This document shows positions 22,346 through 33,061 of a DNA stretch of 64,000 nt, piece by piece. The stretch is from NCBI GenBank assembly GCA_951799445.1, contig OX637295.1:8804001-8868000 (forward strand), given 5' to 3'. The stretch's first letter is position 1. The number at the start of each line of letters is the position of its first letter. The position numbers and the translations under genes were made by a program. Source of the stretch: Pseudisothecium myosuroides (Eukaryota; Streptophyta; Bryopsida; Hypnales; Lembophyllaceae). The notes beneath the pieces are model-generated. The model was given only the letters and a program-made list of their open reading frames with translations, did not search any database and was not told the origin of the DNA.

Positions 22346-23030
22346 GGCGACAGAGCAAGGAACCAACGGAGCGAATGGGGAAAGGATACATTTTCTGAAC
22401 CAGCACGCTGCGAATGGGGAAAGATGCATGGAGCGAATTGGGAGAACTGGGCAAAGCAGCGATCCAGGTGGGGGAATCAAACGAGGAGCCAATTGGGAGA
22501 CACCAGAATTCAAGGGAAAGGGCTAAACCAGCACAGTTTACTAATGGAGCTATTCCCCAAATGAGCAAGCCGAAATAGCCAACCAGCACGCAAAGCAACT
22601 TAGCTTAACCACAAAAAAAACCCGGGCTAGACCCTAAACGAGCAAGCCAGCATAGCCAACAAAATCGTAAACCAACGGTGCCAAAACCAGCAAGCAAGCC
22701 AAAGGAACGAACCAGCATTTACTGGAGCGAAACCAGCATGAAAGACCTAGTCAATCTAAAGTTGCGAAACCAATAATTTGGCAGCAAAACGATGAAAAAC
22801 CAACTAGGAGATACTAGCAAGAAATCACCAGACAGGGCACTAAACTAGCAGAAAGAAGATTTTTAGAGAGGGAGGAACTAGCACGGAGCCAGTGGAACAA
22901 AACTAGCACGAAGCCAATGGAGCGAAACTAGCACGGAGCCAATGGAGCGAAGCAGCATCGAGCTAATGGAGCAAAACTAGCATGCAAGCTAAAGGAGAGA
23001 AATTGCACGCAAGCCATACCGCAAGCCAAC
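22346..23030 (+). repeat. Decayed 'ccagcac...ggagcgaa' repeats
   Basis: Irregular repeats of 'aaccagca' and, at about 22870-22980, four to five copies of a 26-bp unit 'actagcacggagccaatggagcgaa'. No coding gene is supported. Confidence 0.7.
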
Positions 23031-23195
23031 GAGAGATGCCAGTGTCAATCGCGGATGAAGCCCACCAATTTACAGCCTTCACCCGAGTAGCTGCAATCGT
23101 ATCAGTTGGATCGCCGAACTCAAGCTCTCAATCCCGACGTCCCTCAATAAACAGATTACTCAACTCTATATGGGATCAAACTACGAAGCACTCCT

Positions 23196-23735
23196 TCAAG
23201 GACACGCTGCTTCTCTTTGCAATGTAGTAAAGCCTCTGGCGACTCCACTTGCAATGATTTCGCAATTATATGATAGTGACTGCACAGAATTCATCATTAC
23301 GTGAACCTGAGATGATGGTTTACACCCTCTACTTAATGCACAAGGTACCTGTTTCATAATCTTCATGAACCCTAACAATGATGTTTTGAGACGAACAAAT
23401 AATTCAGTTGTCACATTACCTCGCTCTGAGGTGGCGACTCTACTTGGCCCGTTTTCGCGATCACCAGCACTCTCATCAGGTGTACTCCCGCTTTTGCTGC
23501 TTGCTGGGGTGGTATTCTCTGGAAGTCCTCGCTGCATGGTGTCCTCTGCAATATTTGGAGGAGAAACCTCCACTACGCTAACTGACGGTTCCCCGCAAAC
23601 AAATTCTAGTACTCTAACAGTCTCTCCTGCATCTGCTATCCTAGCATTTGATCGCAGTTCCCTCATGATTCTAGACCTCTTCAGGCGCTTGGGGGTTGTA
23701 AAATACAAAGCCTTTCGTCTCTGTCTCTTTGGCAT
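23196..23735 (-). CDS. Unrecognised basic protein, about 179 codons, possibly with one intron
   Basis: ATG at 23735 opens a strongly basic start (MPKRQRRKALYFTTPKRLKR), a likely nuclear signal. A Ser/Thr/Pro-rich middle follows. A splice donor (AAACAG|GTACCT near 23345) and an acceptor (TTCTGTGCAG| near 23285) would remove about 60 bases in the same frame, so the spliced and unspliced readings both stay open to the stop. It is head-to-head with the MULE transposase 0.84 kb away and may be an accessory gene of that element; this is inference from position only. I recognise no family. Confidence 0.45.
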   Translation of the reverse strand: MPKRQRRKALYFTTPKRLKRSRIMRELRSNARIADAGETVRVLEFVCGEPSVSVVEVSPPNIAEDTMQRGLPENTTPASSKSGSTPDESAGDRENGPSRVATSERGNVTTELFVRLKTSLLGFMKIMKQVPCALSRGCKPSSQVHVMMNSVQSLSYNCEIIASGVARGFTTLQREAACP

Positions 23736-24578
23736 TCTAAAGGGTGCAGGAATTCAATGTCATTTCCACTCCACGCAATACTAACTACCCTAGTCCTATT
23801 TATGTATCATTACAGCTATTTACGTATTATTTCGAATGCTTCAGCCATAATGACAATATTTCGCAGCCCAGCGGAGTTGTAACCCTTTTAAGCATACCAA
23901 CAATGACAAATGATTACAGTTTTGAAGCTTAACTGAGAAACACTAACGGCATCATTTTATTCTATCAGACCGATGATGACGAATGACAGGTCAATCCATA
24001 CTAACCCATTGCACCGTCATAACTCGTTCAACATGGCGCTCTTTGTCGCGGAGGAAGTTTCTTTTCTGCGGAATTTGTCACTCCTACAATTTCCGGGTTT
24101 TAGTATACTGACACTTTATTTGACGGTTGTCCGAAGGCTATTCATCGAATTCTAGAAATACTACTTGCGAACCTCTAAGCTCCTAATTACCTCTGGAGCA
24201 TAAAAAATAAAGTAAGGGCCGGCTCTTCTGACCTATCATACTAATATTAATTTGCAGTCTAATTCATTCATTATAAGTCGTACAACATCCAAAAATCATC
24301 CTTGACAATGCACGGCTCCGCTGTTCTTCACTATAACTGTGAACGGATACTATTTGGAAAGAAAATGTACCACGATGTTTCGTTCTGTATTGTGTTGCCC
24401 TAATGAACTACCACATGGCGTCGACGTCTTTAGTTAAGAAATGGGGACCCTTTATTGACGTACTACTCGGTCTCTACCTCACTTATTCAAGGAACACAAT
24501 ACCTAGATTTTACCTGGTCCTGGTTTTGCGCTGAGCTTGCATGTTCGTTGTTCGGTCTCCTCAAGAGTTAGGGTTGTC
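23736..24578. other. Divergent intergenic region, nothing recognised
   Basis: Separates the basic ORF (minus) from the MULE transposase (plus) and would hold both promoters. No clear terminal inverted repeat was found. Confidence 0.4.
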
Positions 24579-27500
24579 ATGGCTACCTTGGAGGATGCCA
24601 TCTCCAATGAGGTTGTCATTCGAGGAGATGGACCAATGGTGCCTATTTCTTTCGCCGTGGGGGAGGATGGCTTCGCTAAAGTTACTGGTTCTCGTCTCGC
24701 GTCGCGGTTTCAGATTATGGAGGGTACTTTGCATTTGGATTTGGACGTCGTTAATCCAGTCTCAAGGCAGGTCTCTCATACGGTAGCACAGATGTCATGT
24801 GACTCTCTCATCGGTGAGGTTTGGTCTTTGTCACCCGGAAACTACCGCGTGTATGGAATGAAAATAAGTATGGTTAATTGTACTCCTAGACGATCTTCTG
24901 CAACATCAAAGGTCACCCCAATGCTTCGGAATGTTAAATTAGAGCATGTTGATGGTTCAGTCCTCGTTCTCAGTGATGATTCAGATAGTGAATGCATCCT
25001 TCCCGCGCCTGAATTTACTGCTTCCGACCTTGCAGAACACCCGGTCGTGCGTGCACATTCCGTTCTCGTTCGTCGTTCAGGCCCATCCACTTCTAAGCCT
25101 CCCTTGCCGCCTGCTGAGAGTATCGTCCACTGCCTACGCCAGTTGAATACCAACAGAGGCGCTAGGTCAATTCTTAGCAAGTTAGATTACAATTCAATTC
25201 CCATACAGAGGATAGAATGTCTGCCACCAGATTTTAATGGTGATATTTTATTCGAGCTCCCTCCAATGGGGAAGTACCCGCTATCCACGAAGGCCGGGCA
25301 CCTGCAGGGCATGGATAAAAAGGATGACGGACACGCTTGGACTCGAACGGCTACTACGCATATCCAATCAGCATCTCAACTTTCATTCAGATTGTCCAAT
25401 TGCTTGGGACATCTACGTTGCGAGAATACGGATTGCGAATATGGAAGTCGGCCCAATCGTTTGTCTCCGTCAAACGAAACTGAATGGGAAGGTCTTGCCT
25501 CCTCTGCCTTCATTCCCGGATCTGAACCACCATCTAACTCTACTGTCGTCTGTGCTCTCTGCCTTGTGAAGCCTACTTGCGTAGATAGTTGTCCTGCAAA
25601 GATATATTATGTTTACGGCCCAAGTCACATGACCCGTGCATGCATCCATCTTGGATTCCATGCACATCCCGTGAAACAAGGAAATTGTCGAGAATCAGCT
25701 GCCAAACTCCGGAGTCTTATTGGAGAACATGTAGAAAGGGCTCCATCAGCGACAAACTCTGCCATTGTCCTGGAGGCGACGAAGGAGTACCTTGGCGAAT
25801 TACTTCTATGCTCGGAAGGTGTACCTCAGAAGACTCTAGCCATTGACGAACTACTCCCGGTCTTGGACAAATTCAAGCAAATGGGATCTCCAAGTATTCG
25901 GAACGAGGTAACCACTTTCCGATACCTCCGTTGTTTTGGAATCCTAGATAGCATCACCAAACTGAGAGGGTCAAGCAATTGGGCCTTCATCCAAGAGAAC
26001 AGGTTTCCAGGACAAGGAGCGGACTCTGACAAGGTCTTCATCTTCAAAATGGCGGAACTGGGCTCCGGAAGTGGGGTCGACCTGGTCAAGCGTATGCAAC
26101 CTGGAGGGGACTTGGAAAACGCGTGGATGATGTTCGACCTTGTCAAACGGGTAAAGTCTTGGACCACAATGGCCTGTCACGTCTATGACTCCACATACTG
26201 CCGCGTCATGACTATTGCGGTTTGCGATATGCAATCTGAAGATGTGGCAGCTCAACAAGTGTTCTGGAAGAATCTGAATGCTGTGTCTTCTAGGCTTGGT
26301 GTTACTAATCCAAATTTCAAAGGGTTCATGGCAGACAGTGCCCAGGCAAACTGGAATGCTGTACGTGTTGTATACGGTTCTGGTGACCCAACAATCCCCA
26401 TGGTCAACCGTGAGAGGACTTGCCTTTTCCACTAGACCCAATCACTGGAAAAACACACCAAGGCAGATATCAGAGCAGACCTGCAGGATCAGCATCGACG
26501 CCTCTGTAAACAATACAAGAACTCTGTATCATTGGAGGAGGCTCAGAGTAGGTACTTGGCCATCCGTGCTTGGTGGTTATCATCTGGAGCTTCAACTGAT
26601 GAAGGACTCCCCCGACTCGATTTATGGCTCGCATTCTGGCATTTTCGATACCGCCAGTGGGGAGGATTCATGGAACTGGTAAGCGTCATTTTCAGTTGGT
26701 TTTCCGCCTCGTTTCGTCCACCTTGCAATTGCAATGCCGATATCGGCACTACTCCTTGGTAGTACAGTTCTTGCATCTCTTCCTCCCTAGTCACTTAATG
26801 TTCTGTAGTCTTGGTCCTCGTTTCAACACTCATCTTAGAGGACTGCATGCAGGACCTTACACCAACCGAATTGGCCGAGATGCCGTCGTGTAATTTGGCG
26901 GAGTTGGTCCACAACAAGTGGTTGCAACAGTCCGGAAAAAAAGGAAATGATCTGTACGTTGCTTCCGTCGATGACATGGTCAGGGCATTCATGCAGGTTG
27001 TTGCCTACTACCAATTCCTGAAGGGTGGAAAGCCAGGTACTGGTCCGGGGAAAGAAGAACTACGTCTTCGTATAGCCCAACGCACTGCTGAACGCTCCGG
27101 AAATTCGAAGGTTCTTCATGCCGCCCTCGCCAATATGCCTGGTGCTAACATTTTCTGCACACGTGACCCGCATCTGGAAGGGGAAGAAGTTTTCATTTCC
27201 TTGAAGCGAAAGGCAGATCTCCCCCCAGGATCAGAATTCGACTCGCACCGCCCTGACAAGATCAGTGTCTCCCGCCCGAGGCGCAAGGCACAACGACTCA
27301 ATCCGGTGATTGTTGATCTCACCGCCGAGGACCCACCAGCAGATCTTGAACTCAGCCAAGGAAGAGGTACTACTCCCACACTACAGTCACCATTGACTCA
27401 CTCTCCGACAAAGCATGTCAAATCAGTCGAGGAGACTGTGTGCGATGAGCGGCAGTGGCATATTGCAAGACTCCCGAAGACATCCGCAAAAGCTTGCTTT

Positions 27501-28301
27501 GCTCTACAGGCCAAGACCAAAAAGAAATGTGTGGCAAAGATTGTGCAGGACAATCGAAGTACAGCTGCCCCAACTTACACCGGAATGATGGACAATTACA
27601 AAAAGGTCAGATTGGAGAACATGCAGTTCTTCTTCTGCAATGATGACATCAATCGATGTGTCAATGGAACTCGGCGGAAATGGGTACTCTCTAAACCTGT
27701 CGTACCTGATATTTGGCCTGTTAAGGTGGGCACAAACTTGACAAGGAAAGAGATTCTAAGTCTCGAAAACGCTGGGTTCAACCTCATGGAGCGCGTGAAG
27801 CTGTCCCCTCAAAAGTTGTTTGGGGAAGGCATTTCTGCAAACCTGGGCGACTATCCTCCTCCTCTAAATCCTTCAGATCACCCCACCAAGCGATACGGGA
27901 AGAACATTCGGAGGAACCCTGCGGCTCCAACAACGAAGCACCACAACAACTGCGCTTCTGCTCTGTCCATTGTCGGGGAGATTTGCAGTATTCTAATGGT
28001 TCCTCCTCCAGCTCTCGGCTGCATTGTTACATTAGAGTCCAGAAATATTTCTAAGGTCTCCAGGTATTTATTGACGATTGGGCAATTCCCAAGCTGCGAC
28101 TGCCCATCGTTCAAAGACATGTCACAGAAGTCACTTGGCAAGCGAGGAGCATGGACGTACTGTAAGCACCTGTATTACATATTCTCTATTGTTTGTGGGC
28201 TTGATCCAGAGGTAAATATCTTTATGCATGCTCCTAGTTTCAGCTGGAATGAGATAAAACAGGTTCTACAGATTCTGCTACTAAAACACTACGGTGCATA
28301 G
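24579..28301 (+). CDS. MULE-type transposase with SWIM zinc finger, two exons, one nonsense codon
   Basis: Exon 1 is 24579-26678 (700 codons from the first good ATG, MATLEDAISNEVV). The intron is 26679-26840 (CTG|GTAAGC...TTAGAG|GAC). Exon 2 is 26841-28301. The N-terminal half has a Cys cluster (CENTDCEYG, VCALCLVKPTC). The DDE part includes HVYDSTYCRVMTIAVCD (first Asp) and GFMADSAQANWNAVR (second Asp), then ERTCLFH and a TAG at 26433-26435 (codon 619). The reading resumes as TQSLEKHTKAD, so TAG most simply replaces a Trp or Gln codon. The SWIM finger lies near the C-terminus: CDCPSF...YCKHLYYIF. Such proteins cut and rejoin DNA for Mutator-like elements. The element's ends were not found. 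An upstream exon is possible. Confidence 0.75.
26735..26748. repeat. TGCCGATATCGGCA palindrome in the transposase intron
   Basis: A perfect 14-bp palindrome in the 162-bp intron, identical to the core of the 18-bp palindrome in an intron 10 kb away (16551-16568). Confidence 0.8.
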
Positions 28302-29639
28302 TGAGCATGAATAGTCCTGTTATTGCAGTGTGATCCTCTTCCCTACTTTAAAGAGAAGGCGGTGAGACTTGAAGGGCCACCGCCAATGTTCCTGAACGCA
28401 ACTGTTGCTGTTGTCTGCTTGCTCCAAAATCAAACCCTATAGAAGTTCCAGGAGTATTTTGCAGTCATCCTCTCAATGCATGACATGAGTTTGTACCCTA
28501 AACCCTAAGCGTCTCTCTCATATCCAAGCCTTTTTGGTTTTCTGAATCCCTAAATCCATTTCCATTGTCGGGGCCGACTGAGGCTGTCTTCCGAGTGTTT
28601 CGGAATCACCATGAACTCTTCCTTAACCATCTCTCCGCACACTAAATTGTTTGCGTAAGCCTTCTAAACTCTAAACATAAGCTACACCACTTTAACCACT
28701 CCCTAAACCCTGTACCACCACTATAACCGCTCTTCCGCACTCCTCCGCGCCCATTCTGCAACATGTACATCCCCTAAATCTTGCAATCCTCTAAACAATA
28801 CCTCCTCATCCACTCTTCTTCTCGCTTTGATCCACAACCACAGATATCATATCTTCTCACACCCGAAACCCTTATCATCACGGTTATAGGACCCTGTGAC
28901 CGATATTTGCAACTTCCGTCTTCTAGATGGTACATGCACTGACAAAATAAAACTCTTCTCTACCATATTTCTGCAACCTACTCCACGGTCATAGGTTGCA
29001 GTAATATGGTGGAGAGGAGTTTTATTTTGGAATACTCCGTGGTCATAAGTCCATCATTATTTTAAATTTTAGGAGTATTCACACTTAAAATGTTCTATAA
29101 CTTTTACTTTTTCGCCTGTTTCTAAAAAATAAATAACTTCTACCGCTCTACGCTCGCAATTCTATGCTCTACGCTCTACGCTCGCATCTCTACGCACGCA
29201 AAATAGCAATCCCCGAACCGTAAACAAGATGATCAAAAACAGCCGTAAACGAGATGATCAGAAGCAGGGAGTCCTACAAACAGAGAAATAGAAGACAACC
29301 AAGAGAAGAAGAACAATAAAGAGAGACTGCCGGCAACTCTCTTTGATCAGCCTCAAACAACAATTAAGAATTGCCGAAGAATCTGGATTGCTCTCCCATG
29401 ACTATCGTAGACATGGAGTCAATTTGCGAGAGAGATGCTCGAGCGCCTAACTGGGAATAGACATCCAGAACTGTGAAGTGAAAATTACCTGTACCTACAT
29501 GGCAGCATTCATGCCACCGTAGACATTGGCACTATTCAACCCTTTTTCAAATATAGTCGTACTAATAGTAAAAAAACTTGCAGACCCTTAGAGGGTTCAA
29601 TTTCTTCCTAATGCTAGAAGGGAGCGACCTCATTCACAA
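28302..29639. other. Downstream of the transposase; no gene seen
   Basis: Pyrimidine-rich with scattered 'ccctaaac'. 29140-29230 repeats, inverted, the 'ctacgctcgca' motif found at 12420-12510. It contains the hairpin listed at 28943-29030. Confidence 0.5.
28943..29030. repeat. Hairpin with 38-nt arms (MITE or miRNA-like)
   Basis: The left arm 28943-28980 and right arm 28992-29030 pair with about four mismatches or bulges; the loop is 11 nt. Size and pairing fit either a tiny foldback element or a plant pre-miRNA-like stem. No target information is available. Confidence 0.6.
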
Positions 29640-31126
29640 ATCACACCTATTCTCATGCAAATTCCATAAAGCCCTACAATTCCAAGCCAAATACAAGAAG
29701 AAGGAGACATGGAAGGTTGACAAGGAGAAAGCTTAAGTAGGAGCAAGAAGTAGTGGAGGAGGAAATTAGGGAGATCCGGAGAACCATTGTGAGCCGTTGG
29801 TGGTCAAGGCGTAAGAAGAAAAATAACGTGCCAATTAATTGGAGCATAGGTTGGTAGGAGTGGTTGGCAAGCCATTATGTAAGTGAAGGAATAGTGTAGG
29901 AAGAAAAGAAAGAAAAGAAGAGAAGGAAGGAAAAGGAAAAAGCTAGGCGGGGGATCCAAGTTGAAGCCAAAAATTCCATAATACAAATTGGTGAAAGTTC
30001 CAAGCAATAAAAAAAAAAATGGCACAAGAAGGGAACCTCAACGACCTAATCCAAGACCTACAGTACGAGGTAGGATCCTAAACCCTTTCTTTCCATTTTA
30101 ACTTCTACAATTAGCAATTGTCAGTTAGGGCCGAAACCTAGAGACAAGTTAGGATGTGAAGAAGCAAAGTCAGGTTCAAATTGAATAGAAAATCCTAGAG
30201 TAGAGGTCTAGAGGTTTCCAAAAACATAAGATACATAAAAATCCAAGTTAAAACAAAGGAGATATAGGTGGATAAAGTTTGAAGGTTGTATTGGATGAAG
30301 TTTAGCCAATTTCATCCAAGAGGAACAAGAAATAGAATCTAAGAAGTAGAAATAATCTAAATCCCGGAAGTGGAATATAAAATTAATTTTTGAATTAGGG
30401 CTAGTGATAATTAGCGGATGAAGTTTTAAACACCGATTAACAATCAAACTTCATCCATTAATAACTTTTGATAGGAAAAGTCAATTGTCAAGTTAAAATT
30501 CAATTTGGGAAACTTAATCAACATCTTCAAGAAACAAATATCAAAAGAAACTGTAAAATTAGAAACTAATTAGAACCCCTAAGTGGAGATTAGGGATTAG
30601 GTTAAGTAGGGGTAGGATGAGGTCAACTTAAATTGACTCAACCCCACCTAAACTTAGAATTTAGGTAGAACCCACTAATCTAGAATCAGAGTCAAAAATC
30701 CAAGTTCAATCCAAATAGGCAACAAGTCTAGAAGGGTGGATGAAGGTTAGGTGGTCTCTTAAAGGCTAAACTTCATCCATCGATATCTTTTGCTAGGAAG
30801 GTCGGATAGAGTGGTATTTTATATTTTCGAAAATGGCATGAGATGCCCTAGCTCTTGGGATAGCTAGATTTGGACTGTAGCCATCTCACCTTAGAAACCG
30901 CCGTGACCTCTTAGCTTTAAATTACTTAAGGAAGTCATCATAATTTGAGTTAGGATTCTTTGTTTTCTTTGCAAAGGTGTGAACACTTAGGAATGTAGAA
31001 AAGATCCATTGCTTGGAAGGCACAATCGATTGGCACTAGACACTTATAGATGAAATCAAGACCTAGACTACCAAGAGCCTGGTTGTACTTGATTATTTAC
31101 CAAGGGTGGATAAATAAGCGTTCACA
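29640..31126 (+). mobile_element. LTR-E, 3' part of a giant LTR (MAQEG subtype)
   Basis: Contains the leader exon at 30019 and the same 3' terminal block as the other copies: 'gatccattgcttggaaggcac' at 30999 and 'taccaagggtgga(t)aa' near 31098, ending ...AAGCGTTCACA at 31126. 30010-30300 matches LTR-D (2960-3230) inverted. The first 1-2 kb of the LTR are missing, so the stated start is approximate. Confidence 0.55.
30019..30069 (+). CDS. 17-codon LTR leader exon with splice donor, MAQEG subtype
   Basis: Encodes MAQEGNLNDLIQDLQYE and ends at GAG|GTAGGA. Paired with the copy at 3223-3173, from which it differs by two amino acids and five silent changes. Confidence 0.55.
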
Positions 31127-31457
31127 CTCCTCCGGTTCATTTTCTCCTTTCACCAAAATGGACCAGTTTTTTTCAATATTCACCACTTCCATCTCTCAAC
31201 TTCAAAATCTATTAGTTTATTTCTTTCAATATCATTTGATTTTCTCACTAGTCAACATCTTTTAAATTCAAATTACAAATAAAATTCTAAAATTTCAAGG
31301 CCTTTTTTCAGTCAAAAACTTTAACCACATAGATTGCATGATAAATGCGTTCAAAGTGAAGAAATCATGGTTTTTGGCTTTGTATCAAACTAGTTTATAA
31401 GACTTTCAATTGTCTTAACTTAAAAATTTTGCACTAACAAAAAAATTACCAACACAT

Positions 31458-32157
31458 TTAACCCTTAAAGTTCTGTGACTATGTTTTCACTAAAAATGCT
31501 CAAAAACTGTTATTTTTAGTACAAGTACCAAATTTTTGAAAAAAACTTTTTTTAACACATGTATTGCAAAATTTTGTAGTATGTTGACTTGAGAACACGT
31601 GGTAAAAATTTCGGAAATTTCCATTACGAGGATTGAAAAATTTCACATCATTTGGAATTGTACAACATATAGGAAAAGAATAGTAAGTAGAAAGAAGTAG
31701 ATAATGATTCAAAATACAAAATTGTCAAGAATTTAGTTATGGAATTAAAAAAATGCTAATACCAATGGTTGCAATGTTGTAATAAACAATTTACAGAGTA
31801 GAGAATCTATAACTGCCCGTAAACAAAAACTCCTCATAACTTTTGACTCATTGATCTAAATGGAATGATTCAAAGCTTTCCATGTACATATAACTCTAGA
31901 AAACCAATTTCAATTTTTTTATTTCTTAAAAAAGTGATGTTTTCTCATCGGACCGGCTAGTGAAAAAAATAACATATTTGGCCATAACTTTTGATTCATA
32001 TTTTCAAATGTCATTAAATCTAGTGCACATGAAAGATATTCCTTGTCCCCACCTTCTGTTAAAATTTTAGCCTAAAATATGCAAATCTCTAGTCACATGT
32101 ACATCCCCAAAATATCTATGTTGCCAAAAAATGCATGCTGGTCTTTTAGGGGGTTAA
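31458..32157. mobile_element. piggyBac-type MITE (700 bp)
   Basis: TTAACCCTTAAAG at the left; the right end reverse-complements to TTAACCCCCTAAAAGACC. The interior is clearly related to the MITE at 8760-9687. The terminal repeats are less alike than in the other copies, and the left end matches better with 36002, so the boundaries carry some doubt. Confidence 0.6.
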
Positions 32158-32276
32158 TATTTAGAAATGTATGAATGGTTGTTTGTAAGAGTAAATTTTC
32201 ATATTCAATCATAGATTGAATGTTGAAACATTAATTAGATGCTTAAACAACCAATCACTTGTCCATATCTAATAAT

Positions 32277-33061
32277 ATATGGTGACTCCCAAAAGTAGTT
32301 GGCCACCATATAAATCGCTCTAATAAATTGAGAAATTGGAATTTTGAAGTGAAATTTGGACATGATGTTGTACAAAAGGAATTCTATTTTCCTGTGTAGT
32401 TTCACTTAGAACAAATTATATTTAGACCTATTCTAATTTGAATGAAATTTCTATATAAAAATAAACTTCTTGTGAAAAATCAAAATGTCTCATTTTTTTA
32501 TAGGAAGAATGTACATCTTGACTAGAATCACATGTTAGAAGTTTCATAAATTTTGGATTTTTATTGATTGAAATGTTATTGTTGAAATTTGACCTCAAAA
32601 TTTTGACTTTCTTATTTTTCACTCCATAAATTGCAAAAAAGTATGTTTATGATGTACATAGTTATTTGATGTTTTTGTTTTTTTTTAATATTTTTTTTTG
32701 CAATTTATAGAGTTAAAAATAAAAGAATCCAAATTTTGAGGTCAAATTTCAATCAATAACATTTCAATCAATAAAAATCCAAAATTCATGAAACTTCTAA
32801 CATGTGATTCTAGTCAAGATGTACATTCTTCCTAGAAAAAGAAATGAAACATTTTGACTTTTCACAAGAAGTTTATTTTTACATAGAAATTTTATTCAAA
32901 TTAGAATAGGTCTAAATATAGTCCATTATAAGTGAAACTACACATGAAGGTAGAATCCCTTTTGTATGACAACATGTCCAAGTTTCACTTCAAAATTCTA
33001 ATTTCTCAATTTATGAAAGTGATTTATATGATGGCCAACTACTTTTGGAAGTCATTGTATG
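32277..33061. repeat. Long inverted repeat, arms about 365 bp
   Basis: The left arm 32277-32640 and right arm 32692-33061 are near-perfect reverse complements, with about 50 nt of T-rich spacer. The outer ends read 'ggtgactcccaaaagtagtt' and, inverted, 'aatgacttccaaaagtagtt'. A foldback or MITE insertion is likely; transcription would give a long double-stranded RNA. Confidence 0.85.

Noticed and set aside
28480..28740. Telomere-like 'ccctaaaccctaa' sequence
   Set aside because: Only one or two units inside degenerate pyrimidine-rich DNA; not an array.
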